Source of the DNA: Lachnospiraceae bacterium
GTDB lineage: Bacteria; Bacillota; Clostridia; Lachnospirales; Lachnospiraceae
Length of the DNA: 64,000 nt
Assembly: GCA_017546025.1 (NCBI GenBank)
Contig: JAFYYS010000027.1
Span: 1 to 64,000 of the forward strand
Direction: 5' to 3'
The translations under genes were made by a program, and so were the position numbers. Of the stretch, positions 7,569 through 16,129 are shown piece after piece. Positions within the stretch are counted from its first letter, which is position 1, and every line of letters starts with the position of its first letter. The notes beneath the pieces were generated by a model that ran no database searches, was not told the DNA's origin, and worked only from the letters and a program-made list of their open reading frames with translations.

Positions 7569-8513
7569 ATGGCAACGAAGGTTTTTATTGACGGAAGCGA
7601 AGGAACGACGGGGCTTCGGATTTTCGAGCGGTTCGAGGGAAGGGATGATATTGAGCTTTTGAAGATTCCCTCGGAGCTTCGCAAGGACCCCGATACGATT
7701 AAGAAATATATCAACGATTCGGACATTACGTTTCTGTGTCTGCCGGATGCGGCTGCAATTGAGGCGGCTGACATGGCGGACGACAGGGTTGTGATCATCG
7801 ACACCTCGACGGCGCACAGAACGTCGGCGGGCTGGGCGTACGGCTTCCCGGAGCTCTCGAAGGAGCACAGAAACGCCATCCGCAACGGAAAGAGAATTGC
7901 CGTGCCGGGCTGCTATGCGTCCGGATTTATCGGAATCGGCTACCCGCTTGTTAAGGAGGGCATTCTGCCGGCGGATTATCCGGTTTCCATCTTCGCGGTT
8001 TCGGGTTACAGCGGCGGCGGTAAGAAGCTGATTGCCGCTTATGAGGAAGAGGGACGCGACGCGAAGTTTGATTCCGCGAGAATGTATGCGTGGACGCAGA
8101 GCCACAAGCATCTGAAGGAGATGAAGGCGATTACGGGGCTTGCCGCGGATCCGCTTTTCTGCCCGATGACGACCGATTACCACAGCGGAATGATTGTGCA
8201 GGTTCCGCTTTTTGCTGACAGACTGAATAAGAAGATGACGCCCGGGGAGCTGCGCGATTTCTTCGCGGAGTACTATAAGGGCGAGCAGTTCATAAAGGTT
8301 CTGCCGTTCGGCGCCGACGTGGAGGCCGGCGGAGCACTGTTCTCCGACGCCTGCGCAGGCTGGGACGGCATGGAGATTCTCGTGACCGGAAACAATGACC
8401 GCATCGTTGTCGCGACCCGCTTTGACAACCTTGGAAAAGGCGCCAGCGGCGCAGCCATCCAGTGCATGAACATTGTCCTCGGCTGTGAGGAGGCAAAGGG
8501 CTTGAATCTTTAA
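7569..8513 (+). CDS. argC: N-acetyl-gamma-glutamyl-phosphate reductase (short type)
   Basis: Third step of arginine synthesis: NADPH reduces N-acetylglutamyl phosphate to the semialdehyde. The 314-residue length and FIDGSEGTTGLRI nucleotide-binding start mark the short (type 2) form rather than the approximately 345-residue form. The catalytic Cys is in PGCYASG (C115); the later HxSGMIVQVP segment and VATRFDNLGKGASG end are also typical. The start follows TAGGAGG. No other arg genes are adjacent, so arginine genes must be dispersed. Confidence 0.92.
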   Translation: MATKVFIDGSEGTTGLRIFERFEGRDDIELLKIPSELRKDPDTIKKYINDSDITFLCLPDAAAIEAADMADDRVVIIDTSTAHRTSAGWAYGFPELSKEHRNAIRNGKRIAVPGCYASGFIGIGYPLVKEGILPADYPVSIFAVSGYSGGGKKLIAAYEEEGRDAKFDSARMYAWTQSHKHLKEMKAITGLAADPLFCPMTTDYHSGMIVQVPLFADRLNKKMTPGELRDFFAEYYKGEQFIKVLPFGADVEAGGALFSDACAGWDGMEILVTGNNDRIVVATRFDNLGKGASGAAIQCMNIVLGCEEAKGLNL

Positions 8514-8525
8514 TCGGAGGGCGTT

Positions 8526-10226
8526 GTGACTTCCATTCGTTACATGCTGGAGACAATTGACCGAAAGGACAGAGGGCGGTTCGTCCGCTTCATTTTGCTG
8601 AGCCTGTTAAGCCCCGCGCTTGACATTTTCAGTATCTCGATGCTGCTTCCGATTCTGTCGGACCTTGCGTCGGGGGAACCCGCGGACAGCGTGCTCCCGC
8701 GCATCTTCGTAATCGGCGCGATGCTCCTTTTAAAAACCGTTTACGATATCCTCCTGCGCAGGCTGGAGGATTCGTTTCGTTGTGACTGTATTCACAAGCT
8801 CTCGCTGCGCATCTTCGAGCTTTCCGTTTCCGAAGATTTCCCTGCCCATAGGAAAATGACACACAGCACGAACCTTGCCCGCGTCCGTCCGGATGTAACC
8901 TCATCGGTCAACATGCTTTTAAGCGCAGCGTTGCTGACGGTTGACGCGCTGACGTTCGTCGGATTTGCAGCTGTTCTGATGGTGGCAGCAGGGTTCACCG
9001 GGCTTTTCTGTCTTTTGGGAATCAGTGTTGTTTTATGTCTTCTGTTCTTCGCGAACCGGGCGCGCATCAAGGCGTACGGCGAGAAGATCAGAAACATGGA
9101 AATCAAGGCCGGCGAGATGGTCTACCACGCGTTCGGTGCCTACAAAGAAGTGCGCATCGACGGACGCCGCGACGAGCTTGTCAGACGTTTCGACAGGGCT
9201 TCCGCGGAGCTCATCAAAGAACAGAAAAAGTATTCCCTTTTTGCCGGCGGGACGGCGGTGCTTGCGACCGATGTGCTGCAGGCTTTCGTCTTCTTCGGAC
9301 TCGGCCTTCTGATTCTTTTCAAGGTTGATTTCGGCGCGCACCTGACCGCCTTTGCCGTCGCCGTGACGGTACTTATTAAGCTGATGCCGCTCGGCGCGAG
9401 ACTGTTGCACGGCCTGATGAACATGACCTACGCGAAGTCCGCTTTCCTCAATTTCAAAAAGGCGAACGACGAGTGGACGGCGCTTCAGAAGAATGCCGAC
9501 GCAGCGGAGAACCTGCGCGTCCGCAAACCTTCATTTGATAAGGGCGTAACGATGAAGGGTGTCACATTTTCCTACGAGGACGGCACCGAGCCGATTCTTG
9601 AAAATGCAGACATCACGGTTCCGAAGGGCGCGACGGTTGCGATTACCGGCTCCTCGGGCATCGGTAAGACGACATTTCTCGACCTTCTGATTGGGCTTTT
9701 GAAGCCGCAAAAAGGCGAAATTTTATATGACGACGCGGACATCGCCGCCGGGAGCGACGCCGATGGAGCGTGCCGCATCGAAATCGGCGGGCTGATCAGC
9801 TACATCCCGCAGGACATCTACTTAAACGGTTACACGATTCGGGAAAATGTGACGTTCCTCGCCCCGGCAGAAGAAGCCGACGAGGCGCGCATCGAGGAGT
9901 GCCTCAGGATCGCGAAGCTTTACGATGACGTGTGCGCGATGCCCGACGGACTTGACACGCTGATCGGAGAGAGCGGCGTTCGGCTTTCAGGCGGACAGCG
10001 GCAGAGACTGGCGCTCGCGAGAGCTTTGTATAAGGATTTCGAGCTGTTGATTCTTGATGAGGCGACGGCGTCGCTGGATATGGAAACCGAGACCGCAATC
10101 TTAGAGTCGATTCGCGAGAAGAAGCCCGGAAAGACCGTTCTTTTGGTGACGCACCACACCGGCCTTGCCGAGGCGTGCGAGATGCAGTACCGGCTTGAGG
10201 ACCGCAAGTTCACGAGAGTGCGGTAA
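8526..10226 (+). CDS. ABC exporter, fused membrane and ATPase domains
   Basis: This 566-residue half-transporter works as a dimer in the membrane to export or flip a substrate. Residues 20-310 hold about six membrane helices; the ATPase has Walker A GSSGIGKT (375-382), Q-loop IPQD, signature LSGGQ (487-491) and Walker B LLILDEAT (about 506-513). The start is GTG, 5 bp after CGGAGG; no ATG at this point fits. It begins 12 bp after argC and may be co-transcribed. The general form resembles lipid-linked glycan flippases (PglK/MsbA-like), but no neighbour fixes the substrate. Confidence 0.85.
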   Translation: MTSIRYMLETIDRKDRGRFVRFILLSLLSPALDIFSISMLLPILSDLASGEPADSVLPRIFVIGAMLLLKTVYDILLRRLEDSFRCDCIHKLSLRIFELSVSEDFPAHRKMTHSTNLARVRPDVTSSVNMLLSAALLTVDALTFVGFAAVLMVAAGFTGLFCLLGISVVLCLLFFANRARIKAYGEKIRNMEIKAGEMVYHAFGAYKEVRIDGRRDELVRRFDRASAELIKEQKKYSLFAGGTAVLATDVLQAFVFFGLGLLILFKVDFGAHLTAFAVAVTVLIKLMPLGARLLHGLMNMTYAKSAFLNFKKANDEWTALQKNADAAENLRVRKPSFDKGVTMKGVTFSYEDGTEPILENADITVPKGATVAITGSSGIGKTTFLDLLIGLLKPQKGEILYDDADIAAGSDADGACRIEIGGLISYIPQDIYLNGYTIRENVTFLAPAEEADEARIEECLRIAKLYDDVCAMPDGLDTLIGESGVRLSGGQRQRLALARALYKDFELLILDEATASLDMETETAILESIREKKPGKTVLLVTHHTGLAEACEMQYRLEDRKFTRVR

Positions 10227-10232
10227 AAACAT

Positions 10233-10261
10233 TTGACAAATCTAAAGAGTTGCAATATGAT
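10233..10261 (+). promoter_or_regulatory. promoter of the pheST T-box transcript
   Basis: Consensus TTGACA (10233-10238), 17 bp, TATGAT (10256-10261), directly ahead of the T-box leader. Confidence 0.8.
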
Positions 10262-10520
10262 ATGCGTGTTAGGCGTTGAACGTACGTGAGTACGGAAGAG
10301 GTAGTTGCAAAGAGACAGAGTGTCACCGGCTGAAAGCACTCTGCGCGAACCTTTCGGAATTTTCAGTACGGGAGCCTTCCGGCGAAAAGCACTGCGTTAA
10401 GCCGGATGCCCGTGTAGCAAACAGAATACACATACGAGTGCAGAACAACGTTCTGAAATAGGGTGGTACCGCGGTAATAATCGTCCCTTGCTGTAAACAG
10501 CAAGGGATGTTTTTGTTTTC
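10262..10520 (+). promoter_or_regulatory. T-box riboswitch, phenylalanine
   Basis: The leader contains a canonical T-box AGGGTGGTACCGCGG (10460-10474), whose TGGT would pair with an ACCA tRNA end (discriminator A, as in tRNA-Phe), and a competing terminator CCCTTGCTGT (10485-10494) / ACAGCAAGGG (10497-10506) followed by a T-rich tract. TTC triplets suitable as the Phe specifier lie at 10353 and 10362; I cannot decide which without folding stem I. Uncharged tRNA-Phe should stabilise the antiterminator and switch pheST on. Confidence 0.88.
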
Positions 10521-10536
10521 TCAGAAAGGAGTCATC

Positions 10537-11574
10537 ATGAAAGACAAGATCGAAAGCATTTTATCGCTTGCCAAGGCGAAAATTGCGGAGGCTGCAGACG
10601 AGAATCTTCTGCAGAAGGTTAGAAGCGACATCATCGGTAAGCAGGGTTCCCTGACCCTTCTTTTGAAGGAACTGCCGACGGTTGACGTTTCCTTAAGACC
10701 GGAGATGGGTAAGCTTTTGAACCAGGCGAAGAACCATATTTCCGAGTTGATTGACACAAAGCGTACGGAGCTCAAACTGAAGGCATCCGAGGTTTCTCCG
10801 GATTTCGACTGCTCGGTTCCCGGCGTTATGCCGATGAACGGAGGTCTTCATCCGATTACCCAGATGTGCTACGATTTGAACGATGCGTTCCGTTCCATGG
10901 GCTTTGAGGTCTATCAGGAGGACGACATCACGAGTGAGATGTATGCGTTCGACAAGCTGAATTTCCCGCAGAACCATCCGGCACGTGAGAGCATGGATAC
11001 GTACTGGCTTGCCGGTCATGACTCCGGAAGCACCAACGAGAAGCTTTGCCTTCGTCCGCACCTGACCGGCGGCAGCGTCCGTTACATGCAGACGCATAAG
11101 CCTCCGTACCGTTTCGTATATCCGGGACGCGTGTACCGTAACGAGACGACCGATGCGCATCATGAGAGAGCTTTCTTCCAGTATGAGGCGCTGATTGTCG
11201 ACAAAGACATCACATTTACCTCGGGTAAGGTTTTGATTAAGAGCATTCTGAGCAAGGTGTTCGGGACTGACGTTCCGGTTCGTATGCGTTCCGGTTTCTT
11301 CCCGTTCGTTGAGCCCGGATTTGAAATCGATATGCAGTGCCAGGTTTGCGGTGGCAAAGGCTGCAGCGTCTGCAAGCATGTCGGCTGGATTGAAGTTATG
11401 CCGGGCGGCTCGCCGCATCCGAACGTGCTTCGCGCGGCCGGTCTTGACCCCGACGAGTACACCGGTTTCTATGTCAACATCGGTCTCGACCGTCTCGTCA
11501 TGATGCGTTACGGCGTGGACGATGTGCGTCTGTTCCACAGCGCGGACCTGAGATTCCTCAGACAGTTCAGATAG
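10537..11574 (+). CDS. pheS: phenylalanyl-tRNA synthetase alpha subunit
   Basis: This is the catalytic subunit of the alpha2-beta2 enzyme that charges tRNA-Phe. Its 345 residues match the usual length. An N-terminal coiled-coil for tRNA binding (1-90) precedes the class II core, with motif 2 in GRVYRNE (197-203) and motif 3 in GLDRLVMMRYG (316-326). The segment around 270-285 contains a CxxC...CxxC cluster, common in this subgroup. The start at 10537 follows AAAGGAG; the longer open frame from 10507 begins inside the T-box terminator and is rejected. pheT follows after 15 bp. Confidence 0.96.
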   Translation: MKDKIESILSLAKAKIAEAADENLLQKVRSDIIGKQGSLTLLLKELPTVDVSLRPEMGKLLNQAKNHISELIDTKRTELKLKASEVSPDFDCSVPGVMPMNGGLHPITQMCYDLNDAFRSMGFEVYQEDDITSEMYAFDKLNFPQNHPARESMDTYWLAGHDSGSTNEKLCLRPHLTGGSVRYMQTHKPPYRFVYPGRVYRNETTDAHHERAFFQYEALIVDKDITFTSGKVLIKSILSKVFGTDVPVRMRSGFFPFVEPGFEIDMQCQVCGGKGCSVCKHVGWIEVMPGGSPHPNVLRAAGLDPDEYTGFYVNIGLDRLVMMRYGVDDVRLFHSADLRFLRQFR

Positions 11575-11589
11575 GAGGAAAATAGAAAA

Positions 11590-14028
11590 ATGATACTTTC
11601 GTTATCCTGGATCAAAGATTATGTTAGTCTTCCCGATGACGCGGACCTCAACAAGCTCGCGTACGACCTGACGATGGACACCGTCGAGGTGGAGGACGTG
11701 GAATATCTCGGAAAGCGTTTCGAGAACATGGTTGTCGGCGTGATTAAGGCGGTTAATCCCCATCCGAACGCTGACAAATTAAGAGTCTGCACGGTAGACC
11801 TCGGCGAGGCCGAGCCCAAGGAAATCGTGTGCGGCGGCATCAACCTCGAGGTCGGCATGCGCGTTGCGGTTGCCGTTCCCGGTGCGATTGTCCGCTGGCA
11901 CGGCGAGGGCGAGCCCGTTGAGATCAAAAAGAGCAAGCTGCGCGGCGTAGAGTCGTACGGCATGATCTGTGCTTCCGACGAAATCGGTCTCGGTGACCTG
12001 CTTCCTTCTAAGCAGGAGGCTGAGATCCTCGACCTGTCCGCATGGGACGTTCCGGCCGGAACCCCGATTGCGGATGCCCTCGATCTGAACGACGTCCTTC
12101 TTGAGATCGATAACAAGTCGATGACGAACCGTCCCGACCTCTGGGGTCATTACGGCATCGCCCGTGAGATCGCCGCTCTTTACAAACTTCCGATGAAGAA
12201 GATTGAGCCCGTGAAGGTTGACGCAACGTCCGATTTCAAGGTGGAGATCAAAGACATCGACCGTTGCCCTCGTTACATCGGCGTGGAGATGAACGGTGTT
12301 TCCGTAAAGGCTTCCCCGTTCTCGATGCAGAGCCGCATCTGGCGTGTCGGCATGCGTCCGATTAATGCGCTTGTTGATATCACGAACTACGTCATGCTGG
12401 CGACCGGTAACCCGACGCACGCATTTGACGCGGACAATATTGAAGACCACATCACCGTTCGCCGCGCGGCGGAAGGCGAGAAGCTGCTTCTGTTAAATGG
12501 TAAGGAGCTTGCCCTTTGCGGCGATGACCTTGTAATTGCAGACGGCGAGGGCGCTGTTGCTCTTGCAGGCGTCATGGGCGGCGCAAAGGATTCCATCCTG
12601 CCGAAGACGACCCGCGTCATCCTCGAGGTTGCGAACTTCGAGTCGACCGGCATCCGTCGGACTGCGCTTCGCTACGACAACCGTACCGAGGCTTCGTCCC
12701 GTTATGAAAAGGCTGTCGATCCCGAGCGTTGTGACCAGGCACTGGCACTTTCCCTGGCATTTTTCAAAGAGCTCTATCCGGAGCTTCAGATTACCGGCTT
12801 CTGTGACCGTTACGAGAAGAAGCTGGAGCGCGCTGAAATTGATGTAAGCCTGACCTGGCTTGCAAAGCGTCTCGGTAAGCATCTGACAAATGACGACATC
12901 CGCGCCAAGCTTGAGATTCTCGGTTTTGATGTGGCGATTGACGGTGACAACATGCATGTCATCGCGCCGACCTGGCGTTCCACCGGCGACATCTCCATCA
13001 AGGATGACGTCATGGAGGAAGTGGCCAGAATGTACGGCTACGACAACTTCGAATCCACGCCTTTCACGACGAGCTTCGAGGGTGCCATCAACCAGAAGGA
13101 TATTTCTCTTGTTCGCAACATCAAGGAATACCTTGCCATCCGTTGCGGCATGCAGGAGATTTTCACCTACCCGTGGATGAACGACACATTTGTCAATGCC
13201 GTGATGCAGGATACGACCGGCATGCTCCGTCTTTCGACGCCGCCCGCTCCGGAACTCAGCTGGCTGAGAAGCTCGCTTCTTCCGAACATGTGCGAAGCGG
13301 TTATGAAGAACGAGCGTTACTTTGACGATTTCGCCATCTTTGAAGAGGCTCAGGTATTCACCGACAGCGATTACACGTCGCCTTACGACGCTACGGAATC
13401 CCTGCCGAAGCAGCGCAGAAACATCGCGGCCGCCATCGCAAGCGGTACGAGAAGCGTGAACGACCTGTTCCGCGAGATGAAGGGCTTCCTTGCTTATATG
13501 CCGCGTTACACCCATATGGAAGGCTTTACCTTTAAGAAGGATGTGAAGCCGGTCTGGGCGGATTCGGTTGTATGGCAGAACATCTACGTCGGCGACACGA
13601 AGATCGGTGACCTCGGTCTCGTTGCCAAGAAGGTGACGATGGAATGCGGCATTAAGAACCTGACCGTTCTTGTATTCGAGATGGATACGACGCTTCTTCG
13701 GCCTTTGATTTCGAGAACCAATAAGTTCACGCATCTTGCCGAGTATCCGGTAACGGATTACGACATCTCGATGCTGTTCGATTCGGCTACGACCTGGGAA
13801 GAGATTGACGCCGTCATCGCGAAGAAGGAAGCAGGCCCTGTCAAGGCGGCAGGCTTCGTGGACGAGTACCGCGGCAAGCAGATTCCTGCCGGAAAGAAGT
13901 CGGTAACAATCCGCCTGACCATCGGCTCGAACGAGAAGACGCTTACCTCCGACGAGATCGAAGCAGCAGCCGGCAGCGTCATGAAGCAGCTCACCAAGAG
14001 ACTCGGCGCCGAGCTGAGAACGCAGTAA
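11590..14028 (+). CDS. pheT: phenylalanyl-tRNA synthetase beta subunit
   Basis: Partner of PheS. The 812 residues contain the expected order: N-terminal domain, an EMAP/OB-type tRNA-binding domain (about 40-150), the B3/B4 editing domain that hydrolyses Tyr-tRNA-Phe (about 210-370), B5 (about 410-480), a catalytic-like core, and the C-terminal ferredoxin-fold anticodon-binding domain (about 715-812, starting LAEYPVTDYD). Start after GGAGGAAAATAG. It is co-transcribed with pheS and followed by a strong terminator. Confidence 0.96.
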   Translation: MILSLSWIKDYVSLPDDADLNKLAYDLTMDTVEVEDVEYLGKRFENMVVGVIKAVNPHPNADKLRVCTVDLGEAEPKEIVCGGINLEVGMRVAVAVPGAIVRWHGEGEPVEIKKSKLRGVESYGMICASDEIGLGDLLPSKQEAEILDLSAWDVPAGTPIADALDLNDVLLEIDNKSMTNRPDLWGHYGIAREIAALYKLPMKKIEPVKVDATSDFKVEIKDIDRCPRYIGVEMNGVSVKASPFSMQSRIWRVGMRPINALVDITNYVMLATGNPTHAFDADNIEDHITVRRAAEGEKLLLLNGKELALCGDDLVIADGEGAVALAGVMGGAKDSILPKTTRVILEVANFESTGIRRTALRYDNRTEASSRYEKAVDPERCDQALALSLAFFKELYPELQITGFCDRYEKKLERAEIDVSLTWLAKRLGKHLTNDDIRAKLEILGFDVAIDGDNMHVIAPTWRSTGDISIKDDVMEEVARMYGYDNFESTPFTTSFEGAINQKDISLVRNIKEYLAIRCGMQEIFTYPWMNDTFVNAVMQDTTGMLRLSTPPAPELSWLRSSLLPNMCEAVMKNERYFDDFAIFEEAQVFTDSDYTSPYDATESLPKQRRNIAAAIASGTRSVNDLFREMKGFLAYMPRYTHMEGFTFKKDVKPVWADSVVWQNIYVGDTKIGDLGLVAKKVTMECGIKNLTVLVFEMDTTLLRPLISRTNKFTHLAEYPVTDYDISMLFDSATTWEEIDAVIAKKEAGPVKAAGFVDEYRGKQIPAGKKSVTIRLTIGSNEKTLTSDEIEAAAGSVMKQLTKRLGAELRTQ

Positions 14029-14130
14029 AACCGGAGAAGAACCAGACTTACAGCAGAAGACAGCACACAGCTTTATATGGCGGTATGCTGAAAGAATAAT
14101 GGTTCTACCACGGTAGAATAATGGATTTTA

Positions 14131-14175
14131 ACGGGCCGTACCCTGATTTTCGGGGTGCGGCCCGCTTTGTTTCTA
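14131..14175 (+). terminator. pheST terminator
   Basis: Long stem ACGGGCCGTACCC / GGGTGCGGCCCG, followed by CTTTGTTT. A small perfect dyad TTCTACC/GGTAGAA precedes it at 14103-14118. Confidence 0.8.
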
Positions 14176-14213
14176 ATAGGACAAAACGCCCTTTTTTCGG
14201 ATTGTTTATGACA

Positions 14214-14242
14214 TTGAATCGGGATTTTTCCTGGGCTAATAT
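14214..14242 (+). promoter_or_regulatory. promoter of the MATE gene
   Basis: TTGAAT (14214-14219), 17 bp, TAATAT (14237-14242), 28 bp before the ATG. Confidence 0.6.
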
Positions 14243-14270
14243 ATAGGCGGTTTTCAGAGAGAGGGATATT

Positions 14271-15671
14271 ATGAGTAAACGCAGCAATGTCGTAAACATG
14301 ACGGAAGGGAATCCGGCGAAACTGATTCTTGCCTTTGCCCTGCCGATGCTTTTAGGGAATCTGTTCCAGCAGATGTACAACATGGTGGACTGCATCATCG
14401 TCGGCAAATGTGTCGGTGACGATGCCCTGGCAGCAGTAGGCGCAACGGGATCGGTGAACTTTTTCTTCTTCTCCATCAGCAACGGTATCGGAACCGGTGT
14501 CGGAATTGTCGCCGCGCAGTTTTTCGGCGCGGGCGAGCACAGCAGAGTGCGCCGCGCGGTTTCGAACAGCATTTATGTCGTCGGCGCAGTCGGCATCGTG
14601 ATGAGTCTCCTGGGCTTTTTCGCGGCGTCGCCTTTGCTGCATCTTTTGAATACACCCGAGGAATGCATCGACATGTCGATCACGTATATGCGAATCACAT
14701 GCGGCGGCAGCCTTGCGGTGGTCGGATATAATACGGTTTCTTCGCTGCTTCGGGCGCTCGGCGACTCGAAGACGCCTCTGATGTTTTTGATTGTTTCGTG
14801 CGTGCTGAATATCGGGCTTGACCTCACATTTGTCCGCACGCTCCATATGGGTGTCGCAGGCGTCGCATTTGCCACGGTCATCTCACAGCTGTTCTCGACA
14901 TTCTGCTGCGTCGCATTTGCCAGAATGCGCAATCCTTACTTCCGGATTGAAAAGGACGAGCGGAAGCCGAGTCCGGAAATCATCAAAAAGTCATTCTCGC
15001 TCGGCGTTCCGATTGCGTTCATGATGTCGACAATTTCCGTTTCGTGCATCGCCCTGCAGTGGGTTGTTAACGGATTCGGGCCGGTTGTCGGCGCAGCCAA
15101 TACATCAATCACCAAGATTGAGCAGATCATCCAGCAGCCGTACGGCTCGCTCGGCGCGGCGCTTTCGTCGTACGCCGGACAGAACCTCGGCGCCGGAAAG
15201 ACGGACCGCATCCGGAAAGGATTTTTCGTCGGCGTGCGCTTCGTCGCCGTTTTCTCCGCTATCATGTTTCTCATCCCTAAATTATTCGGACGGCAGATTA
15301 TCGGCATCTTCATCAATGACCCGGAAGCCATTTCCATCGGCGCCCGCGGCCTGATGATCAGCAGCTCGTTCTACTTCTTCCTCGGCATGATTTACGTGTG
15401 CCGCGGAACGCTGAACGGCATCGGCGACAGCCGCTATGCCATGCTGAACGGCTTCACCGAGCTCGGATGCCGCTGCTGCCTCCCGAAACCCATCACTTCG
15501 ATTCCGTCTATCGGCAAATGGGGCATCTGGATGACGACCGGTCTCACCTGGACCATCACCGGCGTCATGAGCCTGTTCCGTTTCCGCAGCAAGATGCGCA
15601 GCATCACCGGAATCATGAAACCGAAGGAACTGTTTTTGGACGAGCCGGCCGCTGACGCGCAGCAGGCCTGA
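14271..15671 (+). CDS. MATE family efflux transporter
   Basis: This 466-residue membrane protein has about twelve hydrophobic segments in two homologous halves and belongs to the MATE family, which exports cationic drugs or metabolites against Na+ or H+. Typical segments are MTEGNPAKLILAFALPML at the N-terminus, the LFQQMYNMVD stretch, and an equivalent AGQNLGAGK in the second half. The start follows GAGGGAT. It is a single gene between two T-box operons with its own promoter. The substrate is unknown. Confidence 0.9.
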   Translation: MSKRSNVVNMTEGNPAKLILAFALPMLLGNLFQQMYNMVDCIIVGKCVGDDALAAVGATGSVNFFFFSISNGIGTGVGIVAAQFFGAGEHSRVRRAVSNSIYVVGAVGIVMSLLGFFAASPLLHLLNTPEECIDMSITYMRITCGGSLAVVGYNTVSSLLRALGDSKTPLMFLIVSCVLNIGLDLTFVRTLHMGVAGVAFATVISQLFSTFCCVAFARMRNPYFRIEKDERKPSPEIIKKSFSLGVPIAFMMSTISVSCIALQWVVNGFGPVVGAANTSITKIEQIIQQPYGSLGAALSSYAGQNLGAGKTDRIRKGFFVGVRFVAVFSAIMFLIPKLFGRQIIGIFINDPEAISIGARGLMISSSFYFFLGMIYVCRGTLNGIGDSRYAMLNGFTELGCRCCLPKPITSIPSIGKWGIWMTTGLTWTITGVMSLFRFRSKMRSITGIMKPKELFLDEPAADAQQA

Positions 15672-15768
15672 CAACTGTTTTCTGACAAATGTGACACCGC
15701 TCCGTCCGGGGAACTCTCCCGGTCGGGGCTTTTGCTTGGAATTCTTGCGGAGGAATGGATTTTGTGTC

Positions 15769-15798
15769 TTGACATTTTCCATATGCATGGTCTATATT
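15769..15798 (+). promoter_or_regulatory. promoter of the ileS T-box transcript
   Basis: TTGACA (15769-15774), 18 bp, TATATT (15793-15798), just ahead of the leader. Confidence 0.65.
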
Positions 15799-15799
15799 A

Positions 15800-16078
15800 T
15801 CTTGCATAGAGAAATAGCATAAAGACTGAGACGGAGACAGTAGCCTTCAAACAGATCCAAAGCGAGCCGGGGACGGTGTGAGCCCGGTGTGAACTTTGCA
15901 GGGGAACATCACTCCCGAGTCGTGTGAGCGAAAGGGTACGGCATTGGCCGGAGCCGAGTAGTCCGCAACGGAATGTCCGCCGTTACAAGGACAACGTATT
16001 TCTGCACGGCAGCGTACGCAAAAAGGTGGTTATGAGAAACTATGTCCCTCATCCTTTTTGGATGAGGGGCTTTTTTGT
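15800..16078 (+). promoter_or_regulatory. T-box riboswitch, isoleucine, with non-canonical T-box
   Basis: Stem I carries the ATC specifier at 15908-15910 (context GGGGAACATCACTCCC), matching the downstream IleRS gene. The terminator is CCCTCATCC (16046-16054) / GGATGAGGGG followed by TTTTTT. The T-box at 16021-16036 reads AAAAGGTGGTTATGAG: the TGGT that pairs with the tRNA end is kept, but the normally conserved ACCGCG that follows is replaced by TATGAG. Confidence 0.82.
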
Positions 16079-16129
16079 TACCAACGGACTGCATCCGAAC
16101 CGTGGCAACGAGACCAAGGAGGACAAGAA

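Noticed and set aside
14103-14118. TTCTACCACGGTAGAA dyad as a stray copy of the first array
   Set aside because: It shares only TACCACGG with the array units; too short to link them.
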